Origin: Diplonema japonicum
Taxonomy: Eukaryota; Euglenozoa; Diplonemea; Diplonemida; Diplonemidae
NCBI GenBank assembly: GCA_964019335.1
Contig: OZ025680.1
Coordinates: forward strand, 186,001 to 250,000
Length of the DNA stretch: 64,000 nucleotides
Direction of reading: 5' to 3'
Within the stretch, counting starts at the first letter, position 1, and the number at the start of each line of letters is the position of its first letter. A program made the translations under genes and the position numbers. Of this stretch, positions 1 to 10,685 are shown one piece after another. A model generated the notes under the pieces. The model worked only from the letters and a program-made list of their open reading frames with translations. It was not told where the DNA came from and searched no databases.

Positions 1-1294
1 AAGCTTGCGGCACGGCTGCGTCCAGCACACAAAGCTCCTCTTCTGTGAGGTTGCTTGCAACTGCAGAAATCTCAACGGCCAGTATGTCGAGAAGGGAGGT
101 GAGGTCGGCTTGCGTCTCAGCAACGAGGAGGCACTGAGCCCGCTTAAGAGTGGAGTATGCTTTGTGGTGCTCCGAGGGTTGCGACAGGAGGTAGGCCTCG
201 CCTATTTTATGGAGAAGGACACCTCCGTTGCCGTCTGTGAGCTCGTTCCGACTGTCGAGGTTCACGATGGCCTGCTCGAGGAAAGGATGGATGTTGCTGA
301 GGGCACCGCTCTCAGCGGGCACGCTCTCTTCAACGTAAATACTGAGAATTGAAGAAACAAGTTCATACAGCGGGGTGCAGTGGATGCCATCCTTGTTGGC
401 TTCCACTTTCAAGGCTGCAGTGAGGTATTTCAAGCTTTCGATCTTCTTGCCCTGCAGCATCTGAACCTTGCCGACCAGTCCTGCAGCCGACCCCGTCAAT
501 GGCGAGCTGTCGCCGACCGTCGCCTTGAAGTACTCATACGCAGTTTGGTAATGCCGCTCAGCTTGCTCGAGATCTTCATTCTTAAGATACGCGTCAGCAA
601 GGGAGTCGTGCAGCTTGGCGATCATGACCTTGTCGTCGGGGGCCTCATTGTAGTGCCCTTCCAAGGCTTCTTTTAAGTATTGTATGCCGGCTTGCGTGTC
701 ACCAAGGTTTTTTTTGACGAGGCCCAAGGCCCATTTGTCATCTTTGTCGGTTTCACCTTTGAGGGCGATGCCCTTGTTGATGTGGTCCAAGGCCTTCTCG
801 TAGTCCCCTATTGAGTTGTAGGCCGTGGTGAGGTTGGCATGGGTGGCCGCATTGGGTGGTGCTATGGAAGCAAGTTCCTCAAGAAGTTCGGCGCATTCCG
901 GTTGGCGGTTTTGCTTGAAACGCAAAGTGGCAATCTTCTGAAGGATCTTCCACAGGTACGGTCCTTGCGCTGCGCGGCACCAAGGAAGGATTCTGTTCAG
1001 CATTTTCTCTGCCTTGTCAAGGCTGTAGTTCTTGATGTAGACCCCTGAGAGGTGCAGGGCCATCGCGACCAATTGGTCCTCCTTCTTCCCCTCTGCCGCC
1101 CATGATGTGAATTCTTTTTCTATCTCGCTCACCCTCCTGTCGTTTCCTTCATCTCCATCTGTGAAATCCTCGTCCCAAGGGTCCTTCACCAACAAGTCTG
1201 TTGCACGGCTCACTTCTATTATACTTTTCCCTTCTAGATTCTGCAAAGGCTCTATTTCAAAAGGCTGTGTGTTCATCCATCTGAGATGGCTCAT
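1..1294 (-). CDS. TPR-repeat protein, 3' end cut by window edge
   Basis: The minus strand is open from an ATG at 1292-1294 to the window edge (431 codons, no stop reached), without introns. The N-terminus reads MSHLRWMNTQPFE, with an acidic stretch after it. From about residue 110 the protein is built of helical repeats with TPR spacing and signature residues, for example 'AYNSIGDYEKALDHINKGI', 'DSLADAYLKNEDLEQAERHY' and 'YEYFKAT'. TPR arrays are protein-protein interaction scaffolds; no catalytic domain is visible. The layout recalls kinesin-light-chain-type TPR proteins, but the partner is unknown. All apparent plus-strand reading frames here are shadows. The call of TPR is firm, the function open. 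Confidence 0.8.
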   Translation of the reverse strand, partial: MSHLRWMNTQPFEIEPLQNLEGKSIIEVSRATDLLVKDPWDEDFTDGDEGNDRRVSEIEKEFTSWAAEGKKEDQLVAMALHLSGVYIKNYSLDKAEKMLNRILPWCRAAQGPYLWKILQKIATLRFKQNRQPECAELLEELASIAPPNAATHANLTTAYNSIGDYEKALDHINKGIALKGETDKDDKWALGLVKKNLGDTQAGIQYLKEALEGHYNEAPDDKVMIAKLHDSLADAYLKNEDLEQAERHYQTAYEYFKATVGDSSPLTGSAAGLVGKVQMLQGKKIESLKYLTAALKVEANKDGIHCTPLYELVSSILSIYVEESVPAESGALSNIHPFLEQAIVNLDSRNELTDGNGGVLLHKIGEAYLLSQPSEHHKAYSTLKRAQCLLVAETQADLTSLLDILAVEISAVASNLTEEELCVLDAAVPQA

Positions 1295-2469
1295 TTTTAC
1301 CCTTTTCACCAACACCCTTCTTAAGTGCATTTCTCTTTTTTTTTTTTTTTTCTTCTCGCTTTTCTTCTTCCCTTTTTTGTTTCTTTTTATTCTCTTTGGA
1401 TCAGGCAACAAAAAAAAAAAAAAAAAAAAAAAAAGGATTATGGATGAAAGAAAATAACATAATGTAAAAACTAGACATTTTAAGACTTGCGTTTTCGCGC
1501 TTACCAGCTTGTCGTGCTGCCTCTTGTCTACAAAAGGAGGGGAAGAAGTAGTTGTTCAACAAAAAAAGGGAAAAATACAAGTAAACCGCAATCGCGTGGA
1601 GAAGAGGGGAAATATCTTTTTCTTTTTAGTTTTTTGGTTTAAAATAAAAAGGGTAAAAAAAAAGGGGGGGGTAATATAAGAAGAAAAAAAGAGTACGATT
1701 TCTTTTTTTTTCTTCCTTTTTTGCGCCCATTCTTTCCAACTTTCGAGAGAGAGAGAAAAAAAGAACGGGTACCTCTTAAGCAGGACATATATCTTCTACT
1801 TAAACTGGTTGTGTAAAACTATTTGTTCCACCCATTTCTTTTTTCTTTTCATTTGGGCCTAAAATCTGGGAGGGAATAACCTGGTTTGCTGCCCCGTTGA
1901 AAAAAAAAAATAATAATAAAAATAAAATAGAATTGTTCTGGCGCTTTTGCGCGTACGGATAAAGAAGAGAGGTTGTAGGAATATACTAAATACGTTAGAA
2001 CAAGGGGTTGCCACCCTCTCTTTCACGGTTACTATATTCTTCCTTCCCTTCTCTACCCCCTTTTCTTTCTTTCTTTCTCGTTTGATCACGCTACTTTAAA
2101 AAAAAAAAAAAAATAGATTGTTCTCTGATTACTTTTTGGCAGTAAGCGAGCTACAATGCTTTTTACGATAGCGCTTTTTTTTTTTTTTTTCATTTGTGAT
2201 TTTTTTCGAAAACAATAAAAGGAAAATGCTGACAAGCATTCCTAAGTGGGACACGGGATATAAGAGATAAAGGAGGCCAGCGTTGGTGGTTCCCTGTACA
2301 TTCTCTACTGTATTAAAGGGCGCATCTCCCACAATTACTTTACTTACTTTACATATCCAATGCTATCCCACCTTGAAAAAAAAAAAAAAAAGGCGAATGG
2401 GGAAATACCAACCAAAACACGCCTCTTCCACACCACACCCACGCCAAGGGGTGACCCAGTAATTTTTCA
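1295..2469. other. Intergenic, homopolymer-rich
   Basis: This gap of about 1.2 kb lies between the TPR gene and the protease 3' end. It consists mostly of A, T and G runs. It holds one copy of GTTGTTCAAC near 1550, a motif seen again upstream of two other genes. I see no convincing coding exon or RNA gene. Confidence 0.6.
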
Positions 2470-3695
2470 TCAATAAGGCACAGGAACAACGGACGGCATA
2501 TTCTTGTGAGGCGCAACTCCAAGCTGCATCGAGTCTAAATCGAAGACCTGAAAGTACTTTTTTTTTTTTTTTTTTAAATCCACACCGTGTACACCGATCT
2601 AAAGAACGTGTCACCAAAGATGAATACATTTGGCATCAAGCTGTCCTCCTGCACCCCAAGCGTGCAGTCGCTATCGAGGTTGTACACATCCGCAGGGATG
2701 GAAAACAGAGACCCCCCTATCCCAACCTGAATCGTCTTCTCAGAACAAACCCCAACCGACGTCGGCCCTAACGCTGAAACGATAGACCGGACATCCTTTG
2801 AAGGCCCGAGAATCACCGAAGTTCCGGTGTCAATAATGGCCCTTGTGGTGTCGATGGGAATCTTTTTACCATCGACGAAGATTCCTTGCAACTCGATAAT
2901 GTAATAAAGGTACGTGCCGCGAAGTTTTTGGAAGGGTGTATAGGTGAGAGGCGGTTTGAAAACATCGTGATCAACAGCACCGAAGGACAGCTCAGAGGCA
3001 TCTTCACGAAGCGAGACAGAAATGATCTTTTTAGAAATTTCACGAGAATCAAACAATGCTTGCACAAATGTTGTCTGCCGTCCTTCCGATAATCTGCGAA
3101 GCCCCAACCCAAGAATACCATCGGCAAACGGTACACCTTCAAAAAATTTGTCAACTGATGTAGCTATGCCCAATGCCAGGCGTATTCTTACAGACGACCC
3201 TTCAAGCCCGATCTGATCATATCCTATTTTACCAGAGCAAGACCCTGTACCGTATTTAAGATGGAAATCATTCATCGATGGGAGAAATGTAGAGGACGCA
3301 TGGCTGTCAAAAGCCTTCATTCTTGAACATCCCATATCCTTGCACTCCTTACCCGAGACCCATGTGTTCGATGAGCCTGTGTCGACGATGAGCTGGTACT
3401 CCACTGGAGGGGTTCCTATTTGTAGGTATGCTAGGTATTCTAGGTTGTTGGCGTTGTGCAGGTGTCTCCCGGTGACGTGTGTGGGTGGGGAGAACATGTT
3501 TTCTATCCATTCCTCGACGGTCCAGGTTTGTATTATTAGCGTTTTGTTGAGGTTTGGGTTGCTCCATGGGGTGCCGCGTTTTAGCTTTAGTTTTATAGGT
3601 TTTGTAGTGGGGTTTGTAGGAGTCCTGTGATCTGTGAGGCCCACCGTCACTAGGGCGATGACCAAGACTGTGCTTACGGCTGCAAACGTATTCAT
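2470..3695 (-). CDS. Pepsin-like aspartic protease (family A1), 2 exons
   Basis: Exons are 3695-2586 and 2547-2470, with a 38-nt intron (GTGTGG...TTTCAG) that contains a 17-nt A run. Splicing restores the family's C-terminal YTVFDLDSMQLGVAPH stretch, so the join is convincing. Both catalytic motifs are present: VDTGSSNTWV and IIDTGTS, with the flap YGTGSCSG between them. I chose the Met at 3695 because it begins a hydrophobic signal or anchor segment (MNTFAAVSTVLVIALVTVGL). The frame stays open upstream to an ATG at 3836, which would add 47 residues but put the hydrophobic segment inside. The product is probably a secreted or endomembrane protease with a prosegment, cleaving proteins at acidic pH as known for A1 enzymes. 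Confidence 0.9.
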
Positions 3696-3836
3696 ACCCC
3701 GGTTCCAAGGTGAAACCGTATGGAGACCGCCCTTATTTCTGATATCGTGAATCGTGAATTCGCTGTTGTACGTACTGTTGTTCAACAGCGTGCCGTATTT
3801 CGTTGTTGTTGCCCCACTCGCTGGTGTGGGCACCAT

Positions 3837-4507
3837 TTTTTTTTTTTTTTTTTTTTTTGTGCTGGTTGTCTTAAATAGTATTCTGACGGGGGAAAAAACA
3901 AAAATAAAAAAAAAGAAGCAAGGGAATAGGATAAAATTTTTTAAGAACTCAAAAAAAAAAAAAAATAAAAAAATAGAACAGGGAAGGGGAAGATTGGAGG
4001 TTTTTTTTTTTCCCCTGTGTACTTAATCCCTCCTCCTTATAAATTTAGATTTTTTTTTTCTTTGGTTTCCTTCTTTTTTTTTTCCTCCTTCCCCCTTCTT
4101 TTTCTTGTAAACTTCTTTTTTTTTCCTCCTAATTAACACACTCTCCCCTCTTTTTTTTTAACTTCCGAAACAAAAAGTCTCTGCCGTGTCACCACCACCC
4201 CCTTATTTGCGCAGCCAAGTAAAATATTATTTCCTTCTTTTTTGCATCATCTGCTTCTACAGAAGCAGTTGGTCAACACCAACGGCCAGGCGCCAGCGGT
4301 AGTTGAGGCAGACAATAACCCCCTCTTTGCTTGTTTTTCTTTTCTTTTTTTTTTTTTTTTTTAAAGACGTATAAAGACATAAAACACAACGTTTGACTGT
4401 CACCTCACACAAAAAAAAATCCCCCCTTATTTTTTCTCCCACGGCGTGTAAGGCTAGGAATAAACACAAAAAGAAAAAAAAGGGGGGGGGGACACACACA
4501 ACAACAA
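3837..4507. other. Intergenic with a hairpin-rich patch
   Basis: Mostly T and A runs. A short GC-richer island at 4251-4330 contains two adjacent perfect inverted repeats: CTGCTTCT-AC-AGAAGCAG at 4251-4268 and TTGGT-CAAC-ACCAA at 4269-4282. The minus strand of the island has a short open frame ending in a stop near 4257, but no convincing exon boundaries. Confidence 0.5.
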
Positions 4508-4707
4508 CTAAACCCTCTTCTCCTTCTTCGCCCATTCCACGAACTCGTCCATCAACACAGGCCAGCCCTCATCCTCGTTGTAGTTCGAAAGGTCTGGCGC
4601 GATAGAAAAAATAAAATCGAACAACGATTTCCAGGCATCTTTGCTGATGGCCTTCTTGTGCACAGTTGTAACGTACTCGTTCCACAGGGCGAGGGGGAAG
4701 GACTGGG

Positions 4708-4738
<31 letters not shown>

Positions 4739-5327
4739 TCCCATACCTTGCAACGGGGAGCGAGCATGACGTTCCAGGACTCCACAGCAGACTCTGCCTG
4801 GATAACTCGAGCGTTCTCTTCCCTCGTCCAGTCGAAGGCGAACCAATAGAAATATTTGAAATGCCTTTTGTCGGTCAGCGCTGATTTCCATTTGGAGATC
4901 TCAGCCTTTAGTTTTTTAACACTATCGATGCCAAGGGACTTCATCCCGTTTATGAACTCCGACCTGCCAAGCTTGAAAGGCTCCGATGCTTGGATCCTGC
5001 ACGCCACGAGGAGGAGCGAGTCGTCGTCAATGCTGATTGCTAAATCCTTTTTTTTTTTTTTTGTGTTCTTCTCCCGATAGCTTACCTTGCATAGGGACAG
5101 AAGGCCTTCCCCTTGTATGCACTGTTCGTCACTGTCTGAGGCCTGTCTGTGCTTTTCGAACAAAGCCTCGATGTCCTTCATGTTTAATTTTTTGCTGGGG
5201 TACTCCTCCAGTTCGTAAGGGTTGCTCGACACCACCTCTTCCCGCTTGATGGCCCGCGACCCTCCTGTCGAGACGCTGTAGAGACGCTTCTTGTTCAACT
5301 CCGCTCTGTACCCAACACCTTGGAGCT

Positions 5328-5367
<40 letters not shown>

Positions 5368-5512
5368 CTCTCCTTAAATTCCCTCATACCGTAAACTCTA
5401 CGGATGAATGGCCTTGCCTGAACGCAGACTCCATTGCACCGTTGGTGGCCTCGTCGGTCTCCACCCACCGGCAGGTCCTTGGGTCCTGCATGTACCATTT
5501 TCCTTTTGCCAT
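4508..5512 (-). CDS. DCN1: DCN1-like cullin neddylation factor with N-terminal WWE domain, 4 exons
   Basis: Exons are 5512-5390, 5325-5086, 5046-4747 and 4702-4508, with introns of 64, 39 and 44 nt, all phase 0. The joins give 285 aa. Residues 1-70 fit a WWE domain: W6, W16, a helix MESAFRQGHSSVEF, then GVGYRAELNKK and a basic RAIKR end. Residues from about 95 are a DCUN1/PONY domain: LFEKHRQASDSDE, SEFINGMKSLGIDSVKKLKAE, FYWFAFDW, ISKDAWKSLFDF and GWPVLMDEFVEW. DCN1 proteins bind cullins and the NEDD8 E2 and promote NEDD8 transfer; WWE domains occur in ubiquitin ligases and PARPs. Animal and yeast DCN1 usually carry a UBA or nothing here, so the WWE fusion is unusual. In intron 2 the acceptor AG directly ends an A run. 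Confidence 0.88.
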
Positions 5513-5525
5513 TGTTCCCCTTTTT

Positions 5526-5738
5526 TTAAATATTTTCTTTCTTCAAAAAATATCGAGTCTCAAAACACGTGATCATGAATTCATGACACACGCGGCAGTA
5601 TCCCCGCTGATGGTCAGGTGGCGTGAATGCGGCTGGGGTCGCAAGGGCATTCTGGCACCACTGCCCCGTGGTAGAGAAAAGACCCCCCTGCCCTGTTCCA
5701 ATACGGGCTGCGGCCTCTAAATGGAATACTCGTAGAAT
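5526..5738 (-). CDS. Possible unassigned terminal exon
   Basis: This is a GC-richer island upstream of the DCN1-like gene. The minus strand is open for 70 codons after a splice-acceptor-like CTTTCCCAG at 5748-5739 and ends in TAA at 5526-5528. The peptide includes GQWCQNALATP and a CxxC-type segment, GYCRVCHEF. I found no matching upstream exon or start codon among the homopolymers at 5740-6100. It could be the last exon of a small gene or a chance open frame. No family is recognised. Confidence 0.25.
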   Translation of the reverse strand: MLRVFHLEAAARIGTGQGGLFSTTGQWCQNALATPAAFTPPDHQRGYCRVCHEFMITCFETRYFLKKENI

Positions 5739-6702
5739 CTGGGAAAGGACACAGGACGGATATGTTGGTTTTTTTTTTTTTTTTTTTTGTTGTAAATCAA
5801 AAAATTAGGGGGGTGGGGTGGGGGAAAGTAACAACGTAGAACCGTGAAGGAGAAGGAGGGAGGGGAAGTGGGAGGTGTGGTGTTGTGCGTGGGTGGGTAT
5901 GTTGGAGGAAAAGAAAGGAAGGAAGGGGGGAAAAAAAAAAGGCTACGCATAACATGGAGTGAGAGAGGGGGGGGGGGGGGGGGGGGGCATGGGGATACCT
6001 CCCTTTGTTTCTTCTTTTTTTTCTTTTTGATGTTTTCGTTTTTTCCCTCTTTTTCCTAAAAAAAAAAAAAAAAAAAAAAACGAAAGAAGAAAGAAGGAGG
6101 GAAGGAAAGAAAAAACTCAAAGTGCAGGACAAACCCCCTCATGGAGGGCCGCCCTTGAAAAAAAAAAAAGTGGGGGTGGTACGGTGTCTCCTTGTATTCT
6201 TTCTTTCAGTCCCCTTTCCATTCCCTGAATAAAAATCAATTTTAGCTTGTTTGCTATAAAAAAAAAAGGGGGATAAAAAAGGATGGCGAAACCCCATCTC
6301 AACATTCTTCTAGTTCCAGGGAACATGGGAACAAAAAAAAAAACCCTATCCTGCTTCAAGGGTGTTTTGATTCTCTTCTTTTCACATCGGCAAGCAACTA
6401 CTCATCGAATTATTCAATTTTCTTTTTTTTTTTTTTTTTTGTCCGGATTTTTTTTCTTCATTTTTTTTTCCCCTTCATTTTGTGACTCCTCCCCGCAACC
6501 TTAAAAAAAAGAAAAAAAAAAGAAAAAGAAAAAAAACACAGATACTAACCTGAACTACAAAATATCCCTCCCCCCTCTCCTCCCCTATTTTTTTTTTTTT
6601 TTTTTTAAATGAGAGAAAGATCAACGGACATTTTGGTCTCAAACAGAAAAGAAAAAACACTTTTTTTTTTTTTTAAAAAAAAAGGCCCTTCCACCCCCTC
6701 TT
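5739..6702. other. Intergenic, homopolymer-rich
   Basis: About 1 kb of T, A and G runs, including an uninterrupted G run around 5970-5987. I see no supportable gene. Confidence 0.55.
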
Positions 6703-7490
6703 TTAGATATCTTCAGATTCACATGCCTGTTTTAGGGCCTCTGTCCATTCTCGCATTTCTTCAAAGGTAAGTGCCGCCAGATCATACGCTTTTCCTTTCT
6801 TCTGGACATTCAGAATTGGACCGTCCAGGGTGAAAGCCAAGCTATCAGCTCTGCAAGAGACCCGTGCACCACGAAGGTCCAGCTGGCCAAGGGGCTTGCT
6901 GCCTTCAGATTCACTGTACGTGATGATGTGGCCCTTCAGTTCAAACCACCGTTTTTCCGTCCCACCTCTGCTAAGGAGGCCTTTTCCCTTCCCACTATCT
7001 TTCATAAGGTACCCCTTCTGCGTGATTTTGTCATTCTTATCGCACTGTCGTGAATGTAAAAAAAAATAAAAAAAAAATAGATATTTATTAAAAAATCTTA
7101 CCTCTGATGCCCGCTCGACGGCTTGCTTCCACTTGTGAAAGTCTTCTTCGCTTTCAGCAGTCATGATGTAATCTTTGCCCTGTTTTTTTTTTTTTTTTTT
7201 TTTTTTCGTTTATAAAAAAAAAATACCATCTTTGATGAATTCAAAGGGACACCATTCTCAATTTTGAATGTTAGTTTCATGTTTTCATGGGTGAGGAACC
7301 TGGATCCTCTCAGATCCAACACCCCGAGTGCTTCTGGCTTCTTTCCGTCCGTCTTTTCCTGTGTCGGATTTCTTTTTCTTTTTTTTCCACATACGTTTGT
7401 CGGGCTGCTCCACCACGTCAGACTCCAGCCTTTCAATGAACACCACCTCTTGTGGTCCTGCGCACCCCGTTTAAGGAGGTAACCTTCCAT
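6703..7490 (-). CDS. Tandem PH-domain protein, 4 exons
   Basis: Exons are 7490-7395, 7358-7227, 7179-7102 and 7044-6703, with introns of 36, 47 and 57 nt, all phase 0; the product is 215 aa. PH domain 1 begins MEGYLLKRGAQDHKRW and ends in AESEEDFHKWKQAVERA. PH domain 2 begins ITQKGYLMKDSGKGKG, continues EKRWFELKGHIITYSES and ends MREWTEALKQAC. Both show the expected opening strand and closing helix with conserved Trp. The protein is little more than these two domains, so it is likely a membrane-recruited adaptor binding phosphoinositides or proteins; which lipid cannot be read. The first intron is in frame and would be missed by simple frame calling. Intron 3 is A/T-mixed rather than A-tract. 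Confidence 0.85.
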
Positions 7491-8169
7491 TTTTTTTTTT
7501 TCCTTTTTCCTTTTATCTATTTATATCTTCTTCTTTCCCCTCTTCTCCTGTTGGGTTTGTGTTTAAAATGAAGGCGGGGAAAAAAAAAATATATATGAGT
7601 TAAAGGAAGTCTTTGTGAGACGCCCCCTTGTTCTCATGCTCTACCTGCACCTATCCCCCTTCAGCAGCGGTTTCTCCTTCTTCAAAAAAAAAGAAACAAA
7701 AAATAAAAAATAAAAACACGTTTTAAAAATAAATACTGTAAAAAAAATAAAGAAGAATTAAAATGGTCCCTCTTGTGTAACATTGTGCTCCCGTTGTTTT
7801 CAAAACTTATTCGCTGCATGGAGGTTCTTGCTCCAGTCCGCCAACCCTTCAATACCCTTGTCCTTTGTCACCGAGACGCTTATTTCACTAGCTGACGGGT
7901 CCAAGGATGCGGCGCTGTACGGCCATGTTTGGGCAATACTGATTTTAGGGGGCATCCTGAGTAGGGGGTGGTAGTGGCCGACATGGAGGAGAATGACATA
8001 AGGACTACAAAAAGAAGGGACAGTGGGAAACTAAGGGAGGGGGAAAATATACAAAAAGAGGGAATGAGTAGACGAGGGGGGGGGGGAGAAAAAAATGTAT
8101 ACATACAGTGCAATATTCACGATTTCAACAAAAAAAAAAAAGAAAAAAGAAAATAAACATATAAAACCA
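7491..8169. other. Intergenic; includes a small ORF
   Basis: A gap between the PH and coiled-coil genes. It holds GTCTTTGTGAGACGCCC near 7607, shared with the 5' side of the next gene, and a small minus-strand ORF listed separately. The rest is A/T runs and a G run near 8080. Confidence 0.5.
7800..7955 (-). CDS. Hypothetical small protein, 51 aa
   Basis: The ORF runs from ATG at 7955 to TGA at 7800-7802 and begins MPPKISIAQTWPYSAASLD. It has a balanced composition unlike the surrounding low-complexity DNA, and lies just after an acceptor-like CTCAG. The C-terminal half (IEGLADWSKNLHAANKF) could form an amphipathic helix. No family is recognised. It could also be the last exon of a longer gene or chance. 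Confidence 0.35.
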   Translation of the reverse strand: MPPKISIAQTWPYSAASLDPSASEISVSVTKDKGIEGLADWSKNLHAANKF

Positions 8170-8228
8170 CTAAAATTCACGAGACGGGGGCTGCGGGGGA
8201 CCTGACTTCTTGCGGGTGGAAATGGCTG

Positions 8229-8259
<31 letters not shown>

Positions 8260-10143
8260 ATATTGTCCCATACCTCCAGCAGGCGTGGACGGCGTGATAG
8301 CAGGGGTAACAGTAGAGACCTTGTAATTAGGGCCGATAACCGATTTTGCCAGCTTAGGAGCAATAGACCTTCGGATGCGCAGCTTGCGTTCGGCTTCTTC
8401 TTCTATTTGCTTGACACGCCTCTCTTCCATGAGCTCTGCGTACTTAGTTGAACAAATCTCAGCAAGGTAGACGAGGTTGCCGCCGTTGCGTATGACCTCT
8501 CTGGTGATGAGGAGATTGCGCCTCGTGCTGTTGTCCATCATGTCGTAACACACAACAAGCTGCTTGACTGCCGTGAGGATGCTCTCCACCTCGTCGTAGG
8601 TAGGCTCCTTCGTCTCGTCTAGGATCCACCTCGCGTTGTGGCGCTGCTCGCCATGCGCTGCTACGATATATGCCTTTACGTAGTTGAAACCCGTTTCGAA
8701 GCCCTCCATGGGGCACCCGCAGTAGGCCTCTTGCACTTCCCCCACGAACGGATGGTCCAGTCCTAGGTTCACTGCCTTCCCTTTCAGCAGCATCATGACT
8801 TCATTGATCTTCTCTAGTCGTGTGTTTGTCCCCGTCCCGCCAATCACTTGCTCGATGTACGCGTCCAACGACCTCTCTGCTGCGTCCCTCACGGCGGTCT
8901 TTTCCTTCAGCTCGTCCTCTAGCTCTCTCTTCGTTTCTTGCATCCTTGAAATGGTCTCGTCGAGCGATGCCACCGTCGACCGGACTCCGCCGTGTCGCGC
9001 ACGCGCCTCGTCCCTCCGTAGCAGCAGCCTGCTCAGTGTTCTCTGCAAAGTGTCTGCAACCTTCTTTGACTCGTGAAGTTCCTCTTCCGCAGACGAGCAT
9101 GTCATGTTCCTTACCTCCGCGAGCCCTGCGTACTCATGCCGAAGCTTTTCCAGTGCCCTGGTCTGGTCTTCGATGATGTCATCCACAGCCAGGATGGTGT
9201 CCTCCAGGTTGCGCAGCCGCCCCTCGCGTTCTGTCAAAAGGGCCACTGTCTCCTTGTAGGTCTGCTGGTTGCCTGAGAGGAGTTCCTCATCGGCTATGCG
9301 CCGCTCGAGGCGGTCGACCTGCGACATGAGGGAGTTGTGGCGGCTGGTCAGCTGGCGCTCCTCTGACGCTGTTGCGGCTGCTTCCGCCTCCAGCCTGTTC
9401 AGTTCATCTTGCAGCTCCTGCGTCTCCACCTGCTTGATAGCGTCAAGCACTTCAACTTCCTTGAGCTTCGCCTCGGTGGCTTCCACGTACTCAGCGTCCT
9501 GCACCACCAGCTGCATCAGCTCTGTCTCGCTCTCCCGAAGGTCCAACATTACTTTGTCGATTTGTGCTAGTTGCTCCAAGTGCAATGCCTCCACATCTTC
9601 ACATTCTTGCTTAAGTAATTCCAGTGCCCTTTCGTCGCTCACCCCACCGCTCACCCCACCGCTGCTGCTCACACTGGGACCTCTTTCGACCCTCTCCTCC
9701 TCTTCTTGCTCAGGGGCTTGTTCAGGGGCCTGCTCTGATATCTCGGGCACATTCTCGCGCTCCTGCTCTAACATTTGAGGTACTGGCTCAGGTTCTTGTT
9801 TATGCATTTCGGGTTCCTGTTCATGCACCTCAGGCACTGGCTCGGGTTCTTGCTCCTGTATATGTTCCTCGGGGGCTTGCTCGTGTTCCTGCTTTGGTAC
9901 CATTTCTTGTTCCGCTTGGGCCTCCTCTCGTACTTGGTCCTCTGGCACATCGTGCTCTTCGTGAGCCACTTCCTCTTCTTCTTGCACCCCTTCTTCCTTA
10001 CGTTCTTCTGTCTCGTGCACCTCTTCCTTTTCGTCTTCTATGTGCACTGCCTCTTCTTTTATTACCTCTACCTGTTCGGGGACTTCTTCCTCTTGTCCCT
10101 CATCTCCCACAGCCGTACCGCCTTCCCTCTCCGCAGTCGACAT
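8170..10143 (-). CDS. Acidic-repeat coiled-coil protein, 2 exons
   Basis: Exons are 10143-8274 and 8225-8170, joined across a 48-nt A-tract intron (phase 1); the product is 641 aa ending in PPQPPSREF. The first third is extremely Glu-rich with degenerate repeats around EQEPEPVPE. A Ser/Gly spacer (SVSSSGGVSGG) follows. About 230 residues then have heptad-like spacing typical of a long coiled coil, and a C-terminal helical region begins near LEKINEVMMLLKGKAVNLG. I chose Met at 10143 (MSTAEREGG); an upstream in-frame ATG at 10215 would add 24 residues. It is probably a cytoskeletal or scaffolding protein; no specific family is recognised. Confidence 0.75.
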
Positions 10144-10215
10144 GTGTGCCTGTGGTGTAGGTGCCGTGCTGCAAATATTTGAAAATACATGTGGCCAGAG
10201 TAGTGATTCATTCAA

Positions 10216-10685
10216 TAAGCAAGAGAGATGGTAGAGCAGAAAGAGAAAAAGAAGTCGCCCACGACACAGAAAGTGCGTTGTTCAACAAGAGAAATAGTAG
10301 AGCAGAAGGAGTGAACGTATGAGCTACAAGAGGTCTTTGTGAGACGCCCGTGAAAAGAAAGAAAAAATCGCCGCGTGGGAAAGAGACAGGAAACAAATGA
10401 AAACCAAAAAAAAAAAAAAAAAATAATTCTTTATGACTATATGTCTTTGTTGTTCGCACGAGCAAAAAAAAAAACTCTTTAAAGCTGCGAAAGGTTTTTT
10501 TGCCCGGCACAAGTTGCATATAGTTATAAAATCATTTTTTGAAACAAAAACAAAAAGAAGGGTTTTGACGTACCATTTAGTTGTGCGCACAAGTGGTATT
10601 ATTCCTGTATACCTAGTAATAAAATAACGCATTGTGCTGCTAACAAATTAGTCCGAAGAAAAAAAAAAATGCGTGCAGAACACCT
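10216..10685. other. Intergenic with short direct repeats
   Basis: Contains a degenerate direct repeat (GTAGAGCAGAA at about 10231 and 10292), one GTTGTTCAAC motif near 10275 and the GTCTTTGTGAGACGCCC motif near 10333. These lie 5' of the coiled-coil gene and may be promoter or 5'-UTR sequence. No gene seen. Confidence 0.45.

Noticed and set aside
7227-7260. Frameshift in the PH gene near NGVPLNSSKM
   Set aside because: The other frame looked PH-like at first, but splicing 7227/7179 in phase 0 gives a continuous, stop-free domain. No shift is needed.
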